From the NCBI GenBank assembly GCA_964551215.1, contig CAZKBV010000050.1:1-11670 (forward strand): a stretch of 11,670 nucleotides of DNA, in the 5' to 3' direction. Source of the stretch: JAFLUQ01 sp964551215. GTDB lineage: Bacteria; Bacillota; Clostridia; UMGS1883. The notes beneath the pieces are model-generated. The model worked only from the letters and a program-made list of their open reading frames with translations, did no database searches and was not told the DNA's origin. Each line of letters starts with the position of its first letter. The stretch's first letter is position 1. Positions 6,692 through 11,603 of this stretch are shown in pieces. A program made the translations under genes and the position numbers.

Positions 6692-8287
6692 ATGAACAAT
6701 GACGCTATAAAAAAATTTATCGAGGACGGGAAATCCGTGCTGGGCATTGAGTTCGGCTCAACCAGAATCAAGGCCGTGCTTGTGGGCGAGGACAACTCCC
6801 CCATCGCTTCCGGCAGCCACGACTGGGAAAACCGCTACGACAACGGAATATGGACTTATACTTTGGAGGATATCTGGACAGGCCTCCGGGACTGCTACGC
6901 TAAATTGGCGGCGGACGTAAAGGAAAAGTACGCGGTTACTCTTAAAAGGTTGGGCGCGATTGGCTTCAGCGCCATGATGCACGGCTACATGGCCTTCGAC
7001 AAGGACGACAATCTTCTTGTTCCCTTCCGCACATGGCGCAACACCATAACGGAAAAGGCGTCCAAGGCTCTTACGGAGCTGTTTAACTACAACATTCCCC
7101 AGCGCTGGAGCATAGCCCACCTTTATCAGGCAATTTTAAACGGCGAGACTCACGTTAAGGATATCGCGTTTCAGACCACCCTTGCCGGATACATACACTG
7201 GCAGCTCTCCGGCGAGAAGGTGCTTGGAATAGGCGAAGCCTCCGGTATGTTCCCCATTGATACCGCCGCAAAGAACTACAACAAGGATATGATGCAAAAG
7301 TTCGACAGCCTCATCGGCGGCAGATATCCTTGGAAGCTTGAAGATATATTCCCCAAAGTGCTTCTTGCCGGAGACTGCGCCGGAGTCCTTACCGAAAAGG
7401 GCGCAAGGCTCCTTGACCCAAGCGGCAATCTTGAGGCCGGAATCCCCATGTGTCCCCCCGAGGGAGACGCCGGCACGGGCATGGCGGCCACAAACAGCGT
7501 GGCCAAGCGCACGGGCAACGTTTCCGCCGGAACCTCCGTATTTGCAATGATAGTTTTGGAGAAGGAGCTTTCCAAGGTTTATCCCGAAATTGACCTTGTT
7601 ACCACGCCTGTGGGCGACCTTGTGGGCATGGTACACTGCAACAACTGCACCTCCGACATCAACGCATGGGTGAACATATTCCGCGAATTCGCCGCTCTTA
7701 TCGGAGTGGAAATAAGCACTCCCAAGCTTTACGACGCCCTTTACTTCAAGGCTATGGAGGGTGACCCGGACTGCGGCGGGCTTATGTCCTACTGCTATTT
7801 TTCCGGCGAGCACGTTACCGGCTTTGAGGAAGGACGTCCCCTGTTTGTGCGCCGTCCCAACGACAATTTCAATCTCGCGAACTTTATGCGTACCCATCTT
7901 TACACTTCTCTGGGCGCATTAAAAATCGGTCTGGATATTCTTCTCAAGGACGAAGGCGTTAAGCTGGACAAAATATTCGGCCATGGCGGCTTCTTCAAAA
8001 CAGAGGGCGTCGGCCAGAAGATAATGGCGGCGGCCATGAACGCTCCTGTAAGCATAATGGAAACCGCCGGTGAAGGCGGAGCGTGGGGAATCGCCCTGCT
8101 GGCCTCATATATGCTCAACAAGGAGGATGGCGAAGCCCTTGAAAGTTACCTTTCCCGCAAGGTGTTCGGCGGCAACGATGGCATAAGCGTAAGCCCCGAT
8201 CCCAAGGATGTAATGGGCTTCAACCAGTTCCTTGAACGCTACCGCAGCGGTCTTTCCGTTGAAAGAGCCGCCGTCGATAATCTTTAA
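6692..8287 (+). CDS. FGGY-family carbohydrate kinase, substrate unknown
   Basis: The 531-residue protein has the two-lobed ASKHA kinase fold of the FGGY family (xylulokinase, ribulokinase, glycerol kinase relatives), which phosphorylates sugars or polyols with ATP. Visible motifs: the phosphate-1 loop GIEFGSTRIKAVL at 18-30; GFSAMMHGYMAFD at 91-103; the likely catalytic base Asp259 in PPEGDAGTGMAATN; a phosphate-2-like NVSAGTSVFAMI at 276-287; the second FGGY signature region GHGGFFKTEGVGQKIMAAAM at 430-449; and GEGGAWGIALLAS at 460-472. Its length and the insertion around 296-330 (cysteines in HCNNCTSD) set it apart from standard xylulokinase (about 500). It has its own strong promoter and a downstream terminator, so it forms a one-gene unit. 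No isomerase, epimerase or sugar transporter gene lies nearby, so substrate cannot be inferred from context. ATG at 6692 is supported by AAGGAGGG with 7-base spacing. Confidence 0.9.
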   Translation: MNNDAIKKFIEDGKSVLGIEFGSTRIKAVLVGEDNSPIASGSHDWENRYDNGIWTYTLEDIWTGLRDCYAKLAADVKEKYAVTLKRLGAIGFSAMMHGYMAFDKDDNLLVPFRTWRNTITEKASKALTELFNYNIPQRWSIAHLYQAILNGETHVKDIAFQTTLAGYIHWQLSGEKVLGIGEASGMFPIDTAAKNYNKDMMQKFDSLIGGRYPWKLEDIFPKVLLAGDCAGVLTEKGARLLDPSGNLEAGIPMCPPEGDAGTGMAATNSVAKRTGNVSAGTSVFAMIVLEKELSKVYPEIDLVTTPVGDLVGMVHCNNCTSDINAWVNIFREFAALIGVEISTPKLYDALYFKAMEGDPDCGGLMSYCYFSGEHVTGFEEGRPLFVRRPNDNFNLANFMRTHLYTSLGALKIGLDILLKDEGVKLDKIFGHGGFFKTEGVGQKIMAAAMNAPVSIMETAGEGGAWGIALLASYMLNKEDGEALESYLSRKVFGGNDGISVSPDPKDVMGFNQFLERYRSGLSVERAAVDNL

Positions 8288-8308
8288 TAAAAAGCACAAT
8301 GCGCAAAA

Positions 8309-8360
8309 CGTCCTCCGAAGGTCGGGCATTAAGCTCCGACAATCGGGGGACGCTTTTTCT
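8309..8360. terminator. Intrinsic terminator after the kinase, possibly also serving bioY
   Basis: An outer stem pairs CGTCCTCCGA (8309-8318) with TCGGGGGACG (8343-8352), 10 pairs including one G-U. An inner stem pairs GTCGG (8321-8325) with CCGAC (8336-8340). CTTTTTCTT follows on the plus strand, ending the kinase transcript. On the minus strand the same stem is followed by TTTT, then a small hairpin and TTTTT near 8293-8289, so bioY transcripts reading leftward may end here too. It abuts the bioY stop codon. Confidence 0.85.
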
Positions 8361-8896
8361 TACAGCTTAATAATACTCCTGAGCTTAAATCCCAAAATCA
8401 CCGCCAACACGCTCTTTGCGGCGTCAAAAGGAATAAAAGGCACAACGCACACCGCCGCCGATTCCGGAAGGCTGCGCCCCGTTACCGCCATAAACTGCAC
8501 CGTACCCAAGGCGTAGCACACCGCAACACTGATTATACACGCCAGAAACACTCCGCCGAATTTCACGGCTCTGTTTTTCACTCCGCAAAGCCTGTCCGCC
8601 GCAAAGCCTGTTATGACGGTCATCAGTATGTAGGAATAAATATACCCTCCCGTAGGACCGATGAGCATTCCGATACCGCCCCGCATATTGCTGAACACGG
8701 GAAGTCCGGCGGCCCCCAGCAGAATAAATACCGCCGCGGCAGCCGTCCCCCGCTTCCATCCAAGGGCGACCGCCGTCAGCAACACTCCCAGCACCGCCAG
8801 CGTAACGGAAATTTCCCCTACGGGAAATGATATTGCCGAACATACGCAGATTACCGCCGCCATCATGGCGCACATTACCATATCTCTTGTTTTCAT
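8360..8896 (-). CDS. bioY: Biotin ECF transporter S component (BioY)
   Basis: This integral membrane protein of 178 residues captures biotin for an energy-coupling-factor transporter. About six hydrophobic segments are visible. The BioY-typical block GAAGLPVFSNMRGGIGMLIG at 61-80 is followed by PTGGYIYSYI at 81-90. The C-terminal PFIPFDAAKSVLAVILG at 153-169 holds Asp158 and Lys161, at the positions where BioY proteins have the conserved D and K near the biotin site. No ecfA or ecfT (bioM/bioN) genes are adjacent, so it probably shares a general ECF module encoded elsewhere. Start: ATG at 8896 gives the normal N-terminus (MKTRDMVMCAMM). AAAGGA is 11 bases upstream, a rather long spacing. An extended frame to 8956 would add 20 polar residues and run into the promoter, so it was rejected. 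Upstream lies a BirA-like operator, consistent with biotin control. Confidence 0.93.
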   Translation of the reverse strand: MKTRDMVMCAMMAAVICVCSAISFPVGEISVTLAVLGVLLTAVALGWKRGTAAAAVFILLGAAGLPVFSNMRGGIGMLIGPTGGYIYSYILMTVITGFAADRLCGVKNRAVKFGGVFLACIISVAVCYALGTVQFMAVTGRSLPESAAVCVVPFIPFDAAKSVLAVILGFKLRSIIKL

Positions 8897-8927
8897 TTTT
8901 AATTCAGTCCTTTCTGTTTCATGTATT

Positions 8928-8956
8928 ATTATACATTTTCGGAAGGGAACAGTCAA
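8928..8956 (-). promoter_or_regulatory. Proximal bioY promoter
   Basis: On the minus strand, TTGACT (8956-8951) and a perfect TATAAT (8933-8928) are separated by exactly 17 bases. The expected start near 8921 gives a leader of about 25 nt before the bioY ATG at 8896. This is the best-matching promoter in the region. Confidence 0.8.
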
Positions 8957-8973
8957 TGCTTTTCAGCAAAAAA

Positions 8974-8988
8974 TTGTATACTTTACAA
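8974..8988. repeat. Small palindrome TTGTA-N5-TACAA upstream of bioY
   Basis: TTGTATACTTTACAA is an inverted repeat of TTGTA and TACAA with a 5-base centre. It lies 18 bases upstream of the proximal -35 box. Its half-sites resemble those of the BirA-like operator further upstream, so it could be an auxiliary or degenerate site. It may equally be chance in AT-rich DNA. Confidence 0.35.
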
Positions 8989-8990
8989 AT

Positions 8991-9019
8991 AAAATACTGC
9001 ATATAGGCATAATTGTAAA
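8991..9019 (-). promoter_or_regulatory. Possible distal bioY promoter overlapping the operator
   Basis: On the minus strand, TTTACA (9019-9014) and TATTTT (8996-8991) are separated by 17 bases. The -35 box lies inside the inner half of the BirA-like operator (9013-9021), where a bound repressor would block it. The boxes are imperfect, so this is tentative. Confidence 0.35.
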
Positions 9020-9045
9020 CTATTTTAATTTAAAACAGTTGACAA
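9013..9045. promoter_or_regulatory. BirA-like biotin operator
   Basis: TTGTAAACT (9013-9021) and AGTTGACAA (9037-9045) form an inverted repeat that matches at 8 of 9 positions, with a 15-base AT-rich spacer. This agrees with the known bacterial BirA operator pattern of TTGTAAACC-type half-sites 14-16 bases apart. Its position in the non-coding region upstream of bioY strengthens the call. It lies 57-89 bases upstream of the proximal -35 box, so it would repress most directly from the distal promoter. The call is from pattern memory; I could not score it against a matrix. Confidence 0.65.
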
Positions 9046-9155
9046 TTGCTGTTGAACCGCTCAAGATTGTCCGTAATCCGCCCCATAGGAACAGTCCCCC
9101 CCCGCATTTATGCCCGACCTCCCTATCGGCGGCTCCGGAATCCATACTTAGGCGC

Positions 9156-9191
9156 AAAAGCCCCTCCGCGCTGAGGGTACGCGGAGGGGCT
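9156..9191 (-). terminator. Intrinsic terminator downstream of the methyltransferase gene
   Basis: AGCCCCTCCGCG (9159-9170) and CGCGGAGGGGCT (9180-9191) form a perfect 12-base-pair stem with a 9-base loop. On the minus strand the stem runs directly into TTTT (9159-9156). There is no T-run on the plus side. It therefore fits termination of leftward transcription from the methyltransferase or infC operon, about 160 bases past the stop. Confidence 0.75.
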
Positions 9192-9299
9192 GTATATTTA
9201 AAGGAGTTTAATCCTCCCTTTTTTTGATATTTTGATTTAATAACCTTATTTGAACGCGAAAAGTATGTATGAGGCGGGTTCCATTTTAAGCAAGCTTGA

Positions 9300-9314
9300 C
9301 GGAGCGTTGCTCCG
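9300..9314. repeat. Short perfect hairpin CGGAGC-GTT-GCTCCG
   Basis: A 6-base-pair perfect stem with a 3-base loop lies 35 bases beyond the methyltransferase stop codon. No T-run follows on the minus strand, so it is not a standard terminator. It could be an RNA 3'-end stabiliser or chance. Confidence 0.35.
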
Positions 9315-9348
9315 ATTTAAACAAAACAATAATCGAAATTCATCGTTT

Positions 9349-10116
9349 TTAAGCGGTTTCACGGCGCACCTTTTCGTACATCATTACTCCGGCGGCGATT
9401 GCGGCATTAAGGCTTTCCGCGCCTCCCCGCATGGGAATTTTCACGATTTTGTCGGAAGCGGAAAGCGTTTCGGGGCTGACTCCGTTGGCTTCATTGCCTA
9501 TGACAAAGGCGATTTTCCCCGACAAGTCCGCCTTATAAAGGCTTTCGCTTCTTTCGGTCAAAGCTCCTGCCGCAATAGAAAACCCCATTTTTTTAAGCCG
9601 CCTTACGGCCTCAGCCGACTCCGCGCCGCGAATAATGGGAATATTGCCGATGCTTGCGACTGTGGAGCGTACGGTTTTTGGATTGTATAGGTCGCAGCAG
9701 CCCTTTGTAAGGACTACCGCCGCCGCTCCGGCAGCATCGGCAGTGCGTATTACGGTACCCAGATTCCCCGGGTCGCGCAAATCCTCGCAGAGAACAACAA
9801 AGCCATTCTCCTCCGGCCGTATGCTTGAAAAATCAAATTCCGGCATTGGAAAAACAGCCAAAATTCCTTGGGGCGTCTTAGTTTGAGCCGCTTGCGCGAA
9901 CAGCCTTTTCGCGAAGATAAAAACCTCGCCGGTGTCAATTTCTATGCCGCTGTCCTCGCAGAGAACCACGGCTTCGGGCTTAAGACCGTTTTTTATTGCG
10001 TCTCTCACCCCACGAATACCTTCCACTATGAAAAGCCCTTCCCTGTCTCGCTGTTTTTTGTCCTTAAGAAGTCTGATTTTTTTATATATTTTATTTTCTC
10101 TTGATGTAATTATCAT
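9349..10116 (-). CDS. TrmH/SpoU-family RNA 2'-O-ribose methyltransferase
   Basis: The 255-residue cytoplasmic enzyme should transfer a methyl group from S-adenosylmethionine to a ribose 2'-OH in rRNA or tRNA through the SPOUT knotted fold. Residues 1-95 look like the SpoU substrate-binding (L30e-like) domain, with TSRENKIYKKIRLLKDKKQR at the start. The catalytic domain has motif 1 EDLRDPGNLGTVIRTADAAG at 111-130 (Asn118, Arg124), motif 2 FVIGNEANGVS at 204-214 (Glu209) and motif 3 IPMRGGAESLNAAIAAGVMM at 227-246, all intact. Close relatives are annotated RlmB-like or TsnR-like; I cannot name the target nucleotide. Start: ATG at 10116 has GGAG with 7-base spacing. A TTG five codons upstream (10131) sits inside the T-run of the rplT terminator and has no ribosome binding site. 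The gene follows rplT by 63 bases, with a terminator in between. Confidence 0.9.
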   Translation of the reverse strand: MIITSRENKIYKKIRLLKDKKQRDREGLFIVEGIRGVRDAIKNGLKPEAVVLCEDSGIEIDTGEVFIFAKRLFAQAAQTKTPQGILAVFPMPEFDFSSIRPEENGFVVLCEDLRDPGNLGTVIRTADAAGAAAVVLTKGCCDLYNPKTVRSTVASIGNIPIIRGAESAEAVRRLKKMGFSIAAGALTERSESLYKADLSGKIAFVIGNEANGVSPETLSASDKIVKIPMRGGAESLNAAIAAGVMMYEKVRRETA

Positions 10117-10129
10117 GGCTTTGCTCCAC

Positions 10130-10173
10130 AAAAAAGAGCTGCGACAAAACGGAACCCGTCTGCGGCAGCCCCT
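10130..10173 (-). terminator. Intrinsic terminator after rplT
   Basis: On the minus strand, GGGCTGC near 10172 pairs with GCAGCTC (10142-10136), including one G-U. Inside it is a smaller ACGG/CCGT hairpin. Six T residues (10135-10130) follow directly. It lies 7 bases after the rplT stop and should end the infC-rpmI-rplT transcript. The T-run ends only 13 bases before the methyltransferase ATG. Confidence 0.82.
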
Positions 10174-10179
10174 ATTTTT

Positions 10180-10533
10180 TTACAGATTAGCCTTCGCCGT
10201 TTCAACAAGCTGGGTGAAAGCGGCAGGATCGCTGATTGCGATTTCGGAAAGCATCTTTCTGTTAATTTCAACGTTAGCCTTCTTAAGGCCGTTCATAAAG
10301 CGGGAATAGTTGATTCCGTTCATCTTGCACGCGGCGCTGATTCTGGATATCCACATGGAGCGGAAATCTCTCTTTTTCTGCTTTCTTCCCACATAAGAGT
10401 AAGAAAGCGACTTCATAACCGCCTGATTGGCAACTCTGTAAAGCTTGGACTTGGCGCCTCTGTAGCCCTTGGCAAGCTTCAATACTTTCTTATGATGTTT
10501 TCTGGTGTTAAGCGCACCTTTTACACGAGCCAT
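10180..10533 (-). CDS. rplT: 50S ribosomal protein L20
   Basis: The 117-residue, highly basic protein is an early 23S rRNA-binding assembly protein. The N-terminal MARVKGALNTRKHHKKVLKL, then AKGYRGAKSKLYRVANQAV, is the conserved L20 pattern; WISRISAACKMNGINYSRFM in the globular C-terminal domain is also typical, as is the length. AAGGAGGT lies 7 bases before the ATG. It follows rpmI by 18 bases in the conserved order infC-rpmI-rplT. In Bacillus and E. coli L20 represses this operon by binding its own mRNA; the leader at 11315-11450 suggests the same here. Confidence 0.98.
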   Translation of the reverse strand: MARVKGALNTRKHHKKVLKLAKGYRGAKSKLYRVANQAVMKSLSYSYVGRKQKKRDFRSMWISRISAACKMNGINYSRFMNGLKKANVEINRKMLSEIAISDPAAFTQLVETAKANL

Positions 10534-10551
10534 TGCAAATACCTCCTTAAA

Positions 10552-10749
10552 TTATTTGTAGGGAATGAGCTTCTTGATAACCTTGGCATTGGGAGCGGAC
10601 GCGTATGTTCCCTTCCTGAGTCTTCTTTTTCTCTTGGTATCCTTCTTTGTGAGGATATGGCTCTTGAAAGCTCTGTTTCTCTTTACCTTGCCGGACTTTG
10701 TAAGACTAAAGCGCTTTGCGGCGGCTCTGTGCGTCTTTATTTTAGGCAT
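10552..10749 (-). CDS. rpmI: 50S ribosomal protein L35
   Basis: A 65-residue basic protein, the standard L35 length. It begins MPKIKTHRAAAKRFSLTKSG and continues through KVKRNRAFKSHILTKK to the conserved C-terminal region. Start: ATG at 10749 is preceded by GAGGAG with 8-base spacing. An in-frame TTG at 10767 would add six residues and destroy that ribosome binding site, so it is rejected. The gene lies between infC and rplT. Confidence 0.97.
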   Translation of the reverse strand: MPKIKTHRAAAKRFSLTKSGKVKRNRAFKSHILTKKDTKRKRRLRKGTYASAPNAKVIKKLIPYK

Positions 10750-10775
10750 AAAATTCTCTCCTCTCAATTGTTTAT

Positions 10776-10797
10776 GTCCGCAGCCTTTAGGCCGGAC
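10776..10797 (-). repeat. Hairpin in the infC-rpmI intercistronic gap
   Basis: GTCCG (10776-10780) pairs with CGGAC (10793-10797), and GCC pairs with GGC around a 4-base loop, with a 2-base bulge. No T-run follows, so it is not a terminator. It ends 26 bases before the rpmI ATG, outside the ribosome binding site. It might be an L20 or RNase target, or only a spacer hairpin. Confidence 0.5.
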
Positions 10798-10807
10798 TGT
10801 GTAAAAT

Positions 10808-11314
10808 TTATTTGGGCGAAATTACCATCGCCATGTTTTTGCCCTCCAGCTTGGGCTTTTTCTCCACAGTTCCCGCCGCGCCTATTCCGTCGCAGAAACG
10901 CTGAAGAAGCTCTTCGCCCAGCTTCGAGTGCTGTACCTCTCGGCCTCTGAAGCGAACTGTAACCTTGACCTTATCGCCGCAACCGAGGAACTTCACCGCA
11001 GCCTTGAGCTTGGTTTCAAAATCGTGGGTATCAATAGAAGGCGACAATTTAACTTCCTTAATGTTAACCACCTTTTGATTTTTGCGATTTTCCTTTTCCC
11101 GCTTTGCCATTTCAAAACGGTACTTACCGTAATCCATAATCTTACATACAGGTGGGTTAGCCTGAGGGGAAATTTTTACAAGGTCGAGATTGCGCTTAAG
11201 GGCAATCTCTAAGGCCTGAGAAGATGACATTATTCCCAACTGGCTTCCGTCGTCGCCAATCACTCTGACCTCTTTGTCACGAATTTCCTCATTAATCATC
11301 AATTCCTTGCTAAT
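10808..11314 (-). CDS. infC: Translation initiation factor IF-3
   Basis: IF3 binds the 30S subunit, checks the start codon and initiator tRNA, and prevents 50S joining. The 168-residue product has the N-domain (MINEEIRDKEVRVIGDDGSQ at about 6-25), the IF3 signature region VCKIMDYGKYRFEMAKREKE at 56-75, a lysine-rich linker, and the C-domain with KVKVTVRFRGREVQHSKLGE at 115-134 and KPKLEGKNMAMVISPK at the end. Start: the usual Clostridia N-terminus SKELMINEEIR is preceded by ATT at 11314-11312, and GGAGG (11327-11323) lies exactly 8 bases before it. The nearest ATG, five codons later, has only AAGGAA 3 bases away. IF3 genes in several bacteria start with AUU, which makes them sensitive to IF3 itself, so I choose AUU. 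It is the first gene of the operon. Confidence 0.93.
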   Translation of the reverse strand: MSKELMINEEIRDKEVRVIGDDGSQLGIMSSSQALEIALKRNLDLVKISPQANPPVCKIMDYGKYRFEMAKREKENRKNQKVVNIKEVKLSPSIDTHDFETKLKAAVKFLGCGDKVKVTVRFRGREVQHSKLGEELLQRFCDGIGAAGTVEKKPKLEGKNMAMVISPK

Positions 11315-11450
11315 GAAAAACACCTCCAATTAAAATACAAAAAATGCGGCAAAGCTCAGCTTCACCGCATACCACGCATAATAAAACACGGATATTAACC
11401 CGACTCAATAAGGCTTGGAAGGGTGAGAGCGGTACTCTGCTTTGTTGTCG
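11315..11450 (-). promoter_or_regulatory. infC operon leader, probable L20-type attenuator
   Basis: The roughly 135-nt leader contains a complete intrinsic terminator (11370-11339) before the infC ribosome binding site. It also holds an upstream segment, GCTCTCACC (11430-11422), that can pair with GGTGAAGC (11366-11359), 8 pairs with one bulged C. That is the 5' arm of the terminator, so the two structures exclude each other. A nearby ACCGC (11433-11429) can also pair with GCGGT in the same arm. Bacillus subtilis controls the same operon through L20-dependent premature termination in a leader at this position. The ligand here is inferred from that precedent; the switchable pairing is seen in the sequence. 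Confidence 0.7.
11339..11370 (-). terminator. Intrinsic terminator inside the infC leader
   Basis: ATGCGGTGAAGC (11370-11359) and GCTTTGCCGCAT (11355-11344) form a 12-pair stem with two wobble pairs and a TGA loop. The stem runs into a T-rich tail (11344-11339). It lies between the promoter and the infC ribosome binding site, so it must be conditional. Confidence 0.85.
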
Positions 11451-11455
11451 TAAGT

Positions 11456-11484
11456 ATTATAGCACCTTTTCTTTATGTTGTCAA
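11456..11484 (-). promoter_or_regulatory. Consensus sigma-A promoter for infC-rpmI-rplT
   Basis: On the minus strand, a perfect TTGACA (11484-11479) and a perfect TATAAT (11461-11456) are separated by exactly 17 bases, with an extended -10 TGC just before TATAAT. An A/T-only stretch (11500-11488) directly upstream looks like an UP element. Initiation is expected near 11450. Such strength fits a ribosomal protein operon that is then tuned by attenuation. Confidence 0.95.
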
Positions 11485-11497
11485 TACTTTTTTTTAA

Positions 11498-11553
11498 TTT
11501 TTGGAGCAAATTCGTGTACGTTTGTAATGATAGGCAACACTTTGCTCCAAAAA
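11498..11553. repeat. 13-bp inverted repeat upstream of the infC promoter
   Basis: TTTTTGGAGCAAA (11498-11510) and TTTGCTCCAAAAA (11541-11553) are perfect complements around a 30-base centre. An extra GTGT/ACAC pairing inside (11514-11517 with 11537-11540) leaves a 3-base bulge. The T-run precedes and the A-run follows the stem on both strands, the reverse of an intrinsic terminator. It sits just upstream of the UP element. Function unknown. Confidence 0.75.
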
Positions 11554-11577
11554 AATATAACAGCAGAGAAAACAGTA

Positions 11578-11603
11578 CGGACGCTCACAATATTATCCGT
11601 CCG
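11578..11603. repeat. 6-bp dyad CGGACG-N14-CGTCCG near the right edge
   Basis: CGGACG (11578-11583) and CGTCCG (11598-11603) form a perfect 6-base stem. On the minus strand TACTGTTTTCTC follows, so it may be a weak terminator for a leftward gene beyond the window. On the plus strand CAGATTTTTAT follows. Neither tail is a clean T-run. Confidence 0.35.

Larger units (their letters stand above)
9046..9348. other. Intergenic region without a supported gene
   Basis: About 300 bases between the bioY operator and the methyltransferase gene. It contains an 8-base C run (9096-9103), the terminator at 9156-9191, a small hairpin with a T7 run near 9200-9225 and a hairpin at 9300-9314. Short frames on both strands have no ribosome binding site. 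A 40-codon minus-strand frame beginning near 9143 has no Shine-Dalgarno sequence and low-complexity content, and I do not call it. Confidence 0.6.

Noticed and set aside
8897..8956. A 20-residue N-terminal extension of bioY
   Set aside because: It would start inside the -35 box of the proximal promoter, has no ribosome binding site and is not hydrophobic. The ATG at 8896 gives the normal BioY N-terminus.
9096..9103. Run of eight C residues
   Set aside because: It lies in non-coding DNA and affects no reading frame. It is more likely a homopolymer or sequencing matter than phase variation.
9022..9145. A 40-codon minus-strand frame starting at an ATG near 9143
   Set aside because: There is no Shine-Dalgarno sequence, it contains a glycine run from the C8 tract, and it runs through the BirA-like operator.
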